Positions 14,461-22,440 of a stretch of DNA of 43,263 bases are shown here, piece by piece. Position numbers and translations under genes: made by a program. Every line of letters begins with the position of its first letter. The stretch's first letter is position 1. The notes below the pieces were generated by a model. It was not told the origin of the DNA, ran no database searches, and saw nothing but the letters and a program-made list of their open reading frames with translations. Where the stretch lies: positions 1-43,263 of IMG/VR virus record IMGVR_UViG_3300006802_000177. One strand, given 5' to 3'. The DNA comes from a virus.

Positions 14461-15180
14461 TTATTGACCTCTTCTTTTTCGAGCCTTTTCTTTAAGTTCG
14501 TTAAGGAGTTTTTTTGAATTTTCTTTGTATTCTAAAGTAATTTGAGCAATATCCTCTTGTTTGGCATTTTTAATGTCATCAATAAATTTAACCTTTAATT
14601 TTTTTAATTGATCAATGATCTCTTCGCTTTTTTGTTTTGGGATATCGGGCCTTCTTGGAATATTAGTCTCTCTCCATGCATTAATACTTTTGGCGTTTTC
14701 TTTCTCCTGTTCGATTAAATGCTTGTTCTCTTCTTTGAATTTATCTAAGGCGAGTTTGATTTCTGATTTTTCAGGATTGTCGCCAAGTTGTTTTATTGTA
14801 TTTTTAATACCATTTCTTATAAGGCTCCTTATAAGTTCCTGAGATTTAATTCTTTCTGCAATCTCAATAGGCATGTCTGGTTTAACAACAAGCCTATTTG
14901 GCTTATCTGGCAAGGGCTTGGATAACTCATCAGGTTGCTCCAATTCGAGATTAGGTTCATAACCTTTAGATCTTCCTGGAGCCATAGGTTGCCCTGGGCC
15001 AAATTGTAATCTATCATCTATATTATCGCCATCTATATCAACAAAGTTTTTAATTTTTGGGCCATCAATAATATTTCCGTTTTCATCTAGCCACTTTCCG
15101 TATTCTAGTTTTTGTCCAGAATCGACGCTATATAGATAATGCGAAAATGCTAATAAAAAAAATAGTTTATAATTATTCAT
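14461..15180 (-). CDS. secreted protein with a Ca-binding-like loop
   Basis: 239 residues with a signal peptide (YKLFFLLAFSHYLYSVDS). After it comes FVDIDGDNIDDRLQFGPGQ; DxDGDNIDD is an EF-hand or dockerin-type calcium loop. A proline-rich linker follows, then a long helical, highly charged C-terminal half that is probably coiled coil. It resembles small bacterial exported proteins more than virion proteins. Function unknown. Confidence 0.55.
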   Translation of the reverse strand: MNNYKLFFLLAFSHYLYSVDSGQKLEYGKWLDENGNIIDGPKIKNFVDIDGDNIDDRLQFGPGQPMAPGRSKGYEPNLELEQPDELSKPLPDKPNRLVVKPDMPIEIAERIKSQELIRSLIRNGIKNTIKQLGDNPEKSEIKLALDKFKEENKHLIEQEKENAKSINAWRETNIPRRPDIPKQKSEEIIDQLKKLKVKFIDDIKNAKQEDIAQITLEYKENSKKLLNELKEKARKRRGQ

Positions 15181-15189
15181 GATTTATCA

Positions 15190-15489
15190 TTAAAAGGGCA
15201 TTTCTTCAACATTTTCATGATTTTTCTGAGACCATCTGCAAACAATAGGCTCAGATTCACTTCTTTTAATGGTGTCGCCATTAAATGGGCCATCTTTTAC
15301 TACGTCGCAAATAAATTGAGCTTGGATGCTTTCTAATGGTTTCATCTCTGTATATCCCCAAGTATTATTTTCCTCAATAGTATAATTGACATCGGAGCAA
15401 ATCACATCATGATCTTTATTGAATTGAAGAATTAATTTGCGTAATTGACCTGCTAGTTTTTCTTGTAGTTTTGTATAGTCTTGTTGCAT
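15190..15489 (-). CDS. hypothetical protein (99 aa)
   Basis: Unrecognised. Alpha-beta pattern with AGQLRKLILQFNKDHDVICSD (shown in part) then an acidic-beta portion. Its 5' end overlaps the short KGDKDR-type gene by 37 bp. Confidence 0.55.
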   Translation of the reverse strand: MQQDYTKLQEKLAGQLRKLILQFNKDHDVICSDVNYTIEENNTWGYTEMKPLESIQAQFICDVVKDGPFNGDTIKRSESEPIVCRWSQKNHENVEEMPF

Positions 15490-15581
15490 TTTTTATTGTT
15501 GGTTTTCCAGTTTATTTTATCGTAATTTTTTTTAAACTGTTTTAAGTCTTTTGTTCTGTCTTTATCGCCTTTGCCGTTCAT
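15453..15581 (-). CDS. small conserved phage protein, GKGDxxR motif (42 aa)
   Basis: ATG 15581. The sequence NGKGDKDRTKDLKQFKKNYD then KINWK matches a short family I recall in many T4-like phages (G-K-G-D-x-x-R-P...F-x-x-N-Y-D-x-I-F/W). It overlaps both flanking genes (20 bp and 37 bp). Function unknown. The family match makes it likely real despite its size. Confidence 0.6.
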   Translation of the reverse strand: MNGKGDKDRTKDLKQFKKNYDKINWKTNNKKCNKTIQNYKKN

Positions 15582-15909
15582 TTTCGCTGAATGATTCTAA
15601 AAATTTTTCCCTCAATTCAAGTGTTAATTCTTGTTCTACTTTAAATTTTTCAATAGAGACGATGTATAAATAGTTTTTAATTATAAAAAGATCGCTCTCT
15701 TCAATTTTGTTTGATGCAAATGAGTCTGTAAATATATCTGGAAATGCCTCTATAGTATCTTTAGCAATATCAATCAGGTTTGGTATTATCTTTGACTTTA
15801 GATATTTTTTATACTCATCAAGGGTAAAGTATTGTACTATTTGATCATATATATAAAGACAGTGCGTTTTTGTGGAAACAAATTGCTCTTCGTCTAAGAA
15901 ACAAATCAT
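15562..15909 (-). CDS. hypothetical protein (115 aa)
   Basis: Unrecognised helical acidic protein. It opens MICFLDEEQFVSTKTHCLYI and contains FTLDEYKKYLKSKIIPN. It overlaps the sugar dehydratase stop by 4 bp. Confidence 0.55.
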   Translation of the reverse strand: MICFLDEEQFVSTKTHCLYIYDQIVQYFTLDEYKKYLKSKIIPNLIDIAKDTIEAFPDIFTDSFASNKIEESDLFIIKNYLYIVSIEKFKVEQELTLELREKFLESFSENERQRR

Positions 15910-16949
15910 AATTTTAATAAATTATAGTCGTTTTGATACATTTTGTCAACTAGTTTTTTGAAATCAGTTTTTCTTTTCCATCCAAGCTCTGATTCAGCTA
16001 AAAATGGGTTGCCGCAAAGCTTATGGACTTCAGCGGGGCGATAAAATTTTGGATTTATTTTTAATAAAATTTCTCCAGTATCTTTTTTAAAAACTTCATT
16101 TTCTGGTATTTCTGGGGTTTCGTTATACCAATCGCCTTTGATGCCCGCTGACTTAAAAGACTCTTCTACAAACTCCCGAATTGTATGCATCTCCCCACTA
16201 GCAAGCACGTAATTTTTTGGATTTTTTTGGTTTAGCATCAGCCAAACCCCTTCCATGAAATCTTCGGCATCGCTCCAATCTCTTTTTGCTTCAAGATTAC
16301 CCAATTCAAAAACTGGAATCTTTTTGTTATGCTCTATAGCTAATTTAATTTTAGCAACAGAATTAGATATTTTTCTAGTAACAAAATCTAATCCCCTTCT
16401 TGTTCCTTCGTGATTAAATAGCCATCCTTGGACGGTATATAGACCATAAGACTCTTTATATACTCGTACAAGATGTCTAGCCGCACACTTGGCCGCTCCG
16501 TATGGAGATTGAGGTCTAAGTGGGTGATCTTCATCTTGTGGAGAGTAAACGACATCACCAAATTCTTCTGAAGAACCAGCGTTATAGAAACGACAATTTG
16601 TGCAAAACCTTCTTATTGATTCTAATATATGTAAAACAGAATCTGCATCAGTATTCCATGTTTGAATTGGATATTTCCAACTACCCGCAACAAAAGATTG
16701 TGCTGCGAAATTTATAAAATAATCTGGTTTTATGTCTATAATGACGTCTCTAATACTATGAGCGTCATTTAAATCCATATCGATTAAATTGAATCTTGTG
16801 TTATTTTCAAGATGCAATATATTCTCGTGATTTTTAACACTTAACCTACGAGCCGTACCATATATTTCACACTGAGTATTCTTAAGAAGGTAGTCAACCA
16901 TGTGACTACCATCTTGGCCAGTAATTCCAGTTACTATAATTTTTTTCAT
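15906..16949 (-). CDS. gmd: GDP-mannose 4,6-dehydratase
   Basis: NAD(P)-dependent short-chain dehydrogenase fold. GDP-mannose is converted to GDP-4-keto-6-deoxymannose, the precursor of GDP-fucose and GDP-rhamnose. Visible motifs: VTGITGQDGSHM (nucleotide-binding G-x-x-G-x-x-G), SSEEFG, and SPYGAAK (Y-x-x-x-K) then FNHEGTRRG, in place of the usual N-H-E-S-P-R-R-G. Length of 347 residues is typical. Phage copies may help alter host surface sugars; with the glycosyltransferases at 21514-24099 it suggests a surface or DNA glycosylation function. Confidence 0.9.
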   Translation of the reverse strand: MKKIIVTGITGQDGSHMVDYLLKNTQCEIYGTARRLSVKNHENILHLENNTRFNLIDMDLNDAHSIRDVIIDIKPDYFINFAAQSFVAGSWKYPIQTWNTDADSVLHILESIRRFCTNCRFYNAGSSEEFGDVVYSPQDEDHPLRPQSPYGAAKCAARHLVRVYKESYGLYTVQGWLFNHEGTRRGLDFVTRKISNSVAKIKLAIEHNKKIPVFELGNLEAKRDWSDAEDFMEGVWLMLNQKNPKNYVLASGEMHTIREFVEESFKSAGIKGDWYNETPEIPENEVFKKDTGEILLKINPKFYRPAEVHKLCGNPFLAESELGWKRKTDFKKLVDKMYQNDYNLLKL

Positions 16950-16991
16950 ATGAGTTTTATAATTCAGCTATAAATTTATTCGAATAAAAAA

Positions 16992-17219
16992 TCATAGTTC
17001 ATTTGTTTTATCTAATTTATTAATTAATTTTTTTGCTATTGATAAATTAATTAATTCATCTTGAAGCATGTATAGTCTATATAGTGACTCTCCATACAAC
17101 TCAGAAAGTTGTTTTTTCGTTTTTCTGGAATTATCTCCTATAGAGTCAATTAAATATGCTGACAGTTTAGAAAGAACAGCAGAGCATTTTATACAGTTTA
17201 TACCATCTTCTATTTCCAT
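16992..17219 (-). CDS. hypothetical protein (75 aa)
   Basis: Helical protein with a CIKCSAVLSKLSAYLID start and SELYGESLYRLYMLQDEL. Its start overlaps the upstream stop. No family recognised. Confidence 0.5.
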   Translation of the reverse strand: MEIEDGINCIKCSAVLSKLSAYLIDSIGDNSRKTKKQLSELYGESLYRLYMLQDELINLSIAKKLINKLDKTNEL

Positions 17220-17425
17220 CAGTCCAAATCTAAGGCTATGTTAATTTTTGACAAAAATTTATTAAATTTATTAAACTTATCTAAATGTTCATCCATTTTT
17301 GATATATCTGATACTAGCTGCATGTCTCTATGAATCCAAGATAATTCACACTCTATATCATATTTTGTTTTCTGTAATGAATTTTTACTCATAGAGCTTA
17401 AGTCTAAATTATCCAAGTAATTCAT
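17219..17425 (-). CDS. hypothetical protein (68 aa)
   Basis: Predicted helical, probably coiled coil (KYDIECELSWIHRDMQLV, HLDKFNKFNKFLSKI). Lies 4 bp downstream of the dNMP kinase gene. No family recognised. Confidence 0.5.
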   Translation of the reverse strand: MNYLDNLDLSSMSKNSLQKTKYDIECELSWIHRDMQLVSDISKMDEHLDKFNKFNKFLSKINIALDLD

Positions 17426-17429
17426 TTTA

Positions 17430-18014
17430 TTATATTAGATTAAATACGTTATTCAATTCGGACCCGACAATCCATTTTAAGGAATCCTCATCATCAATCG
17501 AATCCCAATTTAGGCGAGAATTGGCGCTTTTCTTTAATTTTGGATCATTTTCTGCTTCTTCTGAATTTGCAGGTCCGATAGGCTTTTTGTTTTTAATTCT
17601 AGAAATATGAATGCACTTGCCAGATAATTTATCTTGGACCCAGTGCATTTCATTAGGATAACGAATATCTGTTATAATTGTAATTACGTCATCCTTTATG
17701 TTTTTATTTACTTTGCACGAAATTTTATTTATCCAATAATCTTGGTCTATCTTTCTCATTAATTTAGTTCCATAAGAAACTAAAAGATCTCTAATGAGTG
17801 TCTTTTCTTTTGGATCTTCTGTAAAGGCACTAATACCAACCTTCTTTTTAAGAAACGGATCTAAATCTGATTTCAGTTCATCTGCAAAACTTACCCTCTT
17901 GCATTTAAGTTTTTGTTCTTTTAGAAGCTCTATCGCGAATTTGCAAAATGTATCTTTACCACTTTGTGCAACACCACAAAGACCGATGACCTTAGTATTT
18001 TTAAATTCAAACAT
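17430..18014 (-). CDS. deoxynucleoside monophosphate kinase-like P-loop protein
   Basis: P-loop kinase of 194 residues. Walker A is GVAQSGKDTF (G-x4-GK-D/T). Other visible parts: VSFADELKSDLD, LLVSYGTKLMRKIDQDYWI and ITDIRYPNEM. This is the pattern of T4 gp1-like dNMP kinases and phage dephospho-CoA-kinase-like proteins (W-I...D-x-R-x-x-N-E). It phosphorylates dNMPs for DNA synthesis and would work with thyX and dUTPase. Confidence 0.8.
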   Translation of the reverse strand: MFEFKNTKVIGLCGVAQSGKDTFCKFAIELLKEQKLKCKRVSFADELKSDLDPFLKKKVGISAFTEDPKEKTLIRDLLVSYGTKLMRKIDQDYWINKISCKVNKNIKDDVITIITDIRYPNEMHWVQDKLSGKCIHISRIKNKKPIGPANSEEAENDPKLKKSANSRLNWDSIDDEDSLKWIVGSELNNVFNLI

Positions 18015-18037
18015 ATTTGTTAATATATATAAATTAT

Positions 18038-18065
18038 ATTATATTAAGTAACAAAAATAAGTCAA
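18038..18065 (-). promoter_or_regulatory. promoter of the dNMP kinase operon
   Basis: TTGACT (18060-18065), 16-bp spacer, TATAAT (18038-18043). The ATG at 18014 lies 23 nt after the -10 box. Confidence 0.75.
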
Positions 18066-18084
18066 TTCTTATTTTAATAAATAA

Positions 18085-18369
18085 TTATTTTTTGAGAAAG
18101 CAATTTGGAGAAAATATAAACTCTATTTCTCCGTAATTTGAATTTATTTCAAGCGAATTATTTTTTATAAAAGATTTTTTACAAACACCCCAAATTTGAA
18201 TGAAGTTTTTGCAATACATGGTTCTGTGAGGGAATACTGACAATATGCAAGATTTGTCTTCAACAATATTTATCTGGTTTGAATTGATGCTAAATAAATT
18301 AATTTGCTCCCATTCTTTCCCTTCTAGCTCGGCTAGAGAGCATTTTATAATTTTTAAACCTACATTCAT
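18085..18369 (-). CDS. hypothetical protein (94 aa)
   Basis: Unrecognised. Mostly beta, with cysteines spaced through the chain (IIKCSLAEL, KSCILSV, TMYCKNFIQI, WGVCKKSF). 26 bp downstream of dUTPase. Confidence 0.5.
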   Translation of the reverse strand: MNVGLKIIKCSLAELEGKEWEQINLFSINSNQINIVEDKSCILSVFPHRTMYCKNFIQIWGVCKKSFIKNNSLEINSNYGEIEFIFSPNCFLKK

Positions 18370-18395
18370 TCTTTAGTGTTTTAGTTTTCTCTCAA

Positions 18396-18839
18396 CTATC
18401 GCCAAATTCTTTGTGGCAGTTCGTCCGTACTTCCAAATCCTCCAGATCCTCTATCCGAATCGTCTAATTCTTCCACTTCCTCAATAACAATTTTAGGTAA
18501 CTCCATAATAACAAGTTGGGCTATCTTATCTCCAACTTGATATGGGGAAAATGATGTGGGAGACATTCTTATTTTTACTTCTCCTCTGTACCCACTATCT
18601 ATCACTCCAACAGAATTAACTAGCCTATGACCAGTCTTAGATATACTAGAGCGAGGGAAAATTAAACCAACATGCCCTTCTTCGATTTCAATTGCTAAAT
18701 CAGTGCCAAATTCTATATAATTCGCATCTTTTCCAGCGTTGCTTTTTGATGTCGCTATTAAGTCTAGACCAGCATCGCCTTCTTTTGCGTAACATGGGAT
18801 AGTTGCTTTACCGCTTAGTTTTTTAATTTTTAATAACAT
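18396..18839 (-). CDS. dut: dUTPase
   Basis: Hydrolyses dUTP to dUMP and diphosphate, supplying dUMP to ThyX. All five trimeric dUTPase motifs are visible: AGLDLIA, PRSSISKTG, GVIDSGYRGE, GDKIAQLV and RGSGGFGST. Length of 147 residues matches the family. Confidence 0.95.
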   Translation of the reverse strand: MLLKIKKLSGKATIPCYAKEGDAGLDLIATSKSNAGKDANYIEFGTDLAIEIEEGHVGLIFPRSSISKTGHRLVNSVGVIDSGYRGEVKIRMSPTSFSPYQVGDKIAQLVIMELPKIVIEEVEELDDSDRGSGGFGSTDELPQRIWR

Positions 18840-18902
18840 TTAATTAATTTTTGAATTGATTGTAATCGTTAGTACAAATATTTTAGAATTCATATATCAT
18901 AA

Positions 18903-19469
18903 TTATATTAATAATTTATTCCAAATTTTTACATTAGCAATGTTGTTAATTATATCTTGGTATCTAACCAAAGTTACTAAATCTTTACGTCTTTGGTAAT
19001 ATTTATATCTTGCATCTTCTGCGTTTTTCGCTTTACAGTTTATTGTGACTTTACCATTGTAACCATGATGTTCTGCCATTGCCTTTTTTGACCATAAAAA
19101 CAGCTCTTCTCTTGGTACAATAACAAATTCATCCTCGCGCTCAAAAGCTATATGTGAGGATTCTCCTAGTAACCAACCAGAATGACCTTTAACATTTTTA
19201 TACTCAAGCCAAGTCCATTCATTGTTAAACGATTTATCTTTTCTAGAAATTTTCTTTCTAGATTTTACATCAATTTTTAAAACTAAACCTAAGTTTTTGT
19301 GATAGATAAAAAAATCGATATGCTTATGTATGTTATCTGATTTTTCTGCTTCTTTAACAATCCAGTTTCTTTTAATGGCTAAATTTTTAAAAAGAGCCTC
19401 TGCTTTGTGTCCATTTACAGAGCAGTCGCCTTTCGTGTCAAAGTTATTTATATACACTCTATCTTCCAT
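18903..19469 (-). CDS. probable PD-(D/E)XK nuclease
   Basis: 188 residues. An N-terminal GHKAEALFKNLAIKRNW helix leads to HIDFFIYHKN and then LKIDVKSRKKISR, a D...D-x-K arrangement of restriction-type nucleases. WTWLEYKNVKGHSGWLLGES is also distinctive of this phage/bacterial family. Overlaps the PAP2 gene by 11 bp. Target unknown. Confidence 0.6.
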   Translation of the reverse strand: MEDRVYINNFDTKGDCSVNGHKAEALFKNLAIKRNWIVKEAEKSDNIHKHIDFFIYHKNLGLVLKIDVKSRKKISRKDKSFNNEWTWLEYKNVKGHSGWLLGESSHIAFEREDEFVIVPREELFLWSKKAMAEHHGYNGKVTINCKAKNAEDARYKYYQRRKDLVTLVRYQDIINNIANVKIWNKLLI

Positions 19470-20172
19470 CTACTTTTGAAAGATTTATATATCTTATGTA
19501 TGCAGGAAGTAATATTTTTTCTGATAAATAAATAGAAAATTTATTATCACTAGGGAAGTGAACTCCTTCTTTGATTCTGGACAGCGCAACCATTTTTGCT
19601 CTAGCTAAAAGTTTATTCTTAAATTCTGGAAAAGAGTGAGACAGTACGTGTGCTGTAAAATAAGCTGTTAATGTATGTCCACTTGGGTAAGATGGGGTAT
19701 TGCCAGTTCCTGATTGAATAGATTTATTATAATTAAAATCTATATTATAATAATCTGCTATTTGAAAAGGTCTTAGCCTGTTATAATGAATTTTTAATTT
19801 AAGTGCTAACTTTTCTGCATCCCTGCTTAATAGAACTTTTTTAACTTCATTATCGATAGTCTTTTTACTTATCTCTTTAAAATAATCAATAATAAAATTT
19901 ATTGGATCTTTATCCATTTCAGGAAGGTGGGAGATGAAATAATCATCATTATAATGCTCCATAAAGGATTTAACTTTAAGGAGCTCTGATTTTGTCCTTG
20001 CGCTCGTGTTGGCTGGGGGATCGTAAGCTAATAAGCTATCTATATTTATGTCTAAATATTTAAAATTTTCTTTCGACTCTTTAAGAAGAGATTCTGGTAA
20101 TTTGTCAAAAGATAAATTATCTATCTTCCATTTTTGGATTTTGCTAGAAAGATTGATTTTGTACTTAGGCAT
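19459..20172 (-). CDS. PAP2-family acid phosphatase
   Basis: The three PAP2/haloperoxidase motifs are present: K-x6-R-P (KIHYNRLRP), PSGH (SYPSGHTLTAY) and S-R-x5-H-x3-D (SRIKEGVHFPSD). Length 237 residues. No clear signal peptide or membrane helix, so a cytoplasmic or phage-associated acid phosphatase is likely. Possible substrates are phospholipids, polyprenyl phosphates or nucleotides. Confidence 0.85.
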   Translation of the reverse strand: MPKYKINLSSKIQKWKIDNLSFDKLPESLLKESKENFKYLDINIDSLLAYDPPANTSARTKSELLKVKSFMEHYNDDYFISHLPEMDKDPINFIIDYFKEISKKTIDNEVKKVLLSRDAEKLALKLKIHYNRLRPFQIADYYNIDFNYNKSIQSGTGNTPSYPSGHTLTAYFTAHVLSHSFPEFKNKLLARAKMVALSRIKEGVHFPSDNKFSIYLSEKILLPAYIRYINLSKVDGR

Positions 20173-20189
20173 AAATACTATTTACACAA

Positions 20190-20279
20190 TTATTCTTCAG
20201 AATTTTTCTTGGGCCTTCTTTTCTTCCCGTATAACACTGCTTTTTTTAATTTATTCTTCCATTTTTGGCTTTTCTTCAT
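20190..20279 (-). CDS. 29-residue basic peptide
   Basis: ATG 20279; KKSQKWKNKLKKAVLYGKKR then RPKKNSEE. Strongly basic, overlapping the previous stop by 29 bp. Composition suggests nucleic-acid binding, but it may be a chance ORF. Confidence 0.3.
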   Translation of the reverse strand: MKKSQKWKNKLKKAVLYGKKRRPKKNSEE

Positions 20280-20478
20280 ATTTAACACCTTTATTTTCGA
20301 TTATGCTGGAGTAATATCCAACTTTAAAACTATATTTTTTCGAGAAAAATACTAAACCTAATATTATATAAGGCTCCCAATCTAACGCACTGAACTTAGT
20401 AAATAGTAAAAGACATATAATAATATATGGGAATGTAGTATTGGCTATATAATCGACAGCGGCCTGAAAATTACTCAT
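20251..20478 (-). CDS. small membrane protein (75 aa)
   Basis: Two predicted hydrophobic segments (FPYIIICLLLFTKF and PYIILGLVFFSKK) with a charged C-terminus. Size and topology are compatible with a holin or a simple inner-membrane protein. AAAGG lies upstream of the ATG, a possible Shine-Dalgarno site. Function not assignable. Confidence 0.55.
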   Translation of the reverse strand: MSNFQAAVDYIANTTFPYIIICLLLFTKFSALDWEPYIILGLVFFSKKYSFKVGYYSSIIENKGVKYEEKPKMEE

Positions 20479-20516
20479 TTTTAACCTTTCGTATTTTTAG
20501 TTTTGAATATTCAGGT

Positions 20517-20545
20517 ATTATAGAATATAATGTTTGTCATGTCAA
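20517..20545 (-). promoter_or_regulatory. consensus sigma70 promoter
   Basis: TTGACA (20540-20545), 17-bp spacer, TATAAT (20517-20522): perfect consensus at both boxes. Drives the membrane-protein and PAP2 operon from the start at 20478. Directly follows the terminator of the outer-membrane protein gene. Confidence 0.9.
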
Positions 20546-20546
20546 C

Positions 20547-20574
20547 AAAAAAAGGCCATTAATGGCCTTTTTTT
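20547..20574 (-). terminator. bidirectional rho-independent terminator
   Basis: The perfect inverted repeat A7-GGCCATTAATGGCC-T7 acts on both strands. It ends the outer-membrane protein transcript. Confidence 0.9.
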
Positions 20575-20595
20575 GTAAGATGATATATCAAGAAG

Positions 20596-21276
20596 TTAAA
20601 AAACATGATTCACACCGACAGTAACTGTTGTCACAGCATCAGATTCACCAAGACCATAAACGTCTGTAAAAGCTAATCCAGCGAACAAAACAGTATTTTT
20701 AGCGATCTCTCTTGAAGCCGATGCACTTAGCGTATAATAATTTTCTCTCTCTTCGTTAATTTCCGTATTTCCAGCAGCGACAGAAATATTTAGATCATAA
20801 TCATCAAATAATTCAAAACCTTTACCTGCGGAAACCTCGAATGTTTCAAAAGATTTGTCTGTATTGTAATAGACTCTAGCCGACACATCAAGAATAATTT
20901 CTGCACCAGCCTCAAAATAAATTTCATTTGAATTTCCAATCAAATGATTATTAGAGTAATTTACAAAACCAATAGAGGTATCAATCGTTTCGAGTAAACT
21001 AACACCAATATCCACTCCTAAACGAATATCATCTGGCCCATCCTTTGTGCTTACTGCGCCTCCAAGGCCAATATCAAAACCTCCTACAGAAAAATCTGTA
21101 TCAAACGATGATTGAACACTTGATTGGTTTGATGAAACGCCCCTAAAGGTGAGTTCAGAATTATAACCAACAAAGAAGCTTCCTCCAATTTCGGCTGCGT
21201 TAATTTTTTTGCCAACAAGGAATCCTGCTAAGATTAGCCCTGCAACAATATTCATTTTTACTAATTTATTTTTCAT
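20596..21276 (-). CDS. outer-membrane beta-barrel protein
   Basis: 226 residues with a signal peptide (MKNKLVKMNIVAGLILAGFL, then GKKINA). The mature chain alternates polar and hydrophobic residues as in a barrel and ends in VGVNHVF, with the terminal phenylalanine recognised by BAM. FVGYNSELTFRGVS resembles the start of Gcw_chp-type bacterial proteins. A phage-encoded outer-membrane protein could alter permeability or block superinfection; neither role is shown by sequence. Confidence 0.75.
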   Translation of the reverse strand: MKNKLVKMNIVAGLILAGFLVGKKINAAEIGGSFFVGYNSELTFRGVSSNQSSVQSSFDTDFSVGGFDIGLGGAVSTKDGPDDIRLGVDIGVSLLETIDTSIGFVNYSNNHLIGNSNEIYFEAGAEIILDVSARVYYNTDKSFETFEVSAGKGFELFDDYDLNISVAAGNTEINEERENYYTLSASASREIAKNTVLFAGLAFTDVYGLGESDAVTTVTVGVNHVF

Positions 21277-21314
21277 AACATTTAAAACTATTTTTTTAAA
21301 AAATAGTAAAAAAT

Positions 21315-21530
21315 TTAATCTAAAGATTTTTTTTCTAAATCCTGTATTCTTTTTAATAAAAAATCTAACTTTGAGCGTATTTTATTATGTGTGTCTCTGA
21401 GTTCAGAAGTAAGCAATTCAATTTGCTCTTCTAGCGCAATAATTTTATCGTCATACTTTTTACAGTATTGCTGTTGAATGTCGCAGCAATTTTCTCTTAA
21501 GTATTTTGAAACACTAGACCATCCGCTCAT
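21315..21530 (-). CDS. coiled-coil protein (71 aa)
   Basis: The start MSGWSSVSKYLRENCCDIQQ is followed by a clear heptad region (IIALEEQIELLTSELRDTHN, KIRSKLDFLLKRIQDLEK). It overlaps the fringe-like gene's stop by 17 bp. A dimerising helical protein of unknown function. Confidence 0.6.
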   Translation of the reverse strand: MSGWSSVSKYLRENCCDIQQQYCKKYDDKIIALEEQIELLTSELRDTHNKIRSKLDFLLKRIQDLEKKSLD

Positions 21531-22440
21531 TTTTATATATTTCTTTTTCTAATTTTTCGATTTTTTTGTGCAAAAGCATAATTTCTGTATTTATATGGTA
21601 TGATGTAATAGGATGATAATTGAGGCTTTGGACAGAACTTTTTGATAAATTTTTATTTTTTATCTCTTTTGTTTTATCCATAATGGGATCAAGAGGCTCT
21701 AGGCTTAGTTTGTTTTTAGAAACATCTTTATAAACTATATTATGCAATAAATCCTGCTGTTGATCATATTGCCTGTGATAAGTAATGCATTGCAGTATAT
21801 TTTCTGGCAAATGATTATACTTTTTATAACCTTCTGGGTAAAATAAGTGAGGATATGAGAGCTGCTCAATGTTAATTTGATTGCCGAGCCAACCAAGTTT
21901 TGTATCTGCGCCTGATGCAGTTGGATAACCTTTTTCATGCTTTGGGGGGATCTGCCTAGGCAAGCAAAGCCAATTAAACCAATTTTCTTTTTTAGCGCTT
22001 TTTATCATTTTCTCTGCAACATGCATAGGAAGTAATGTCCCTCCTCCGCCAGAGAGATATTTTATCTGGCTTCCGTTATATGGGTAATTACCAGTCATGT
22101 CTTTACCATACATCTTATCTTCTTTTACGTCAAGCAATTCAATAAAAGAATTAAGATTAATTAAATTAACATAAGTATCATCGTCAGCTATAAAAAGCCA
22201 CTCGCAATCACTTTTTTCATTAATAATGAATTCCATCCCTTTGAATATTTTAGGAGGGCAACTGTGACAATCATTATATTGAGTGACTACTTCATGCTTA
22301 ATATTTTTACCCAACTCGCCGTCAGTGCTAATGAGGTAGTTATTGCACTGACTTAACCAAGTGCGACAGATAGGTTTAATTCTAGATTGTGCGAATTTAG
22401 ATCCACCTAAAATCAAAAAGTAAATATTATCTATTTTCAT
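21514..22440 (-). CDS. glycosyltransferase, Fringe-like (GT31-like)
   Basis: Start at ATG 22440 (MKIDNIYFLILGGSK). WLFIADDDTYVNLINLNSFI carries the D-D-D metal/sugar-nucleotide motif, and YLSGGGGTLLP resembles the G-G-A/G-G acceptor-site loop of Fringe and beta-1,3-galactosyltransferases. A charged coiled coil ends the protein. This eukaryote-associated family also occurs in some viruses; donor and acceptor are unknown. Confidence 0.65.
   Translation of the reverse strand: MKIDNIYFLILGGSKFAQSRIKPICRTWLSQCNNYLISTDGELGKNIKHEVVTQYNDCHSCPPKIFKGMEFIINEKSDCEWLFIADDDTYVNLINLNSFIELLDVKEDKMYGKDMTGNYPYNGSQIKYLSGGGGTLLPMHVAEKMIKSAKKENWFNWLCLPRQIPPKHEKGYPTASGADTKLGWLGNQINIEQLSYPHLFYPEGYKKYNHLPENILQCITYHRQYDQQQDLLHNIVYKDVSKNKLSLEPLDPIMDKTKEIKNKNLSKSSVQSLNYHPITSYHINTEIMLLHKKIEKLEKEIYKNERMV

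Noticed and set aside
18840-18902. Tiny ORF between dUTPase and the nuclease gene
   Set aside because: About 17 codons, very AT-rich, no promoter or overlap pattern to support it.
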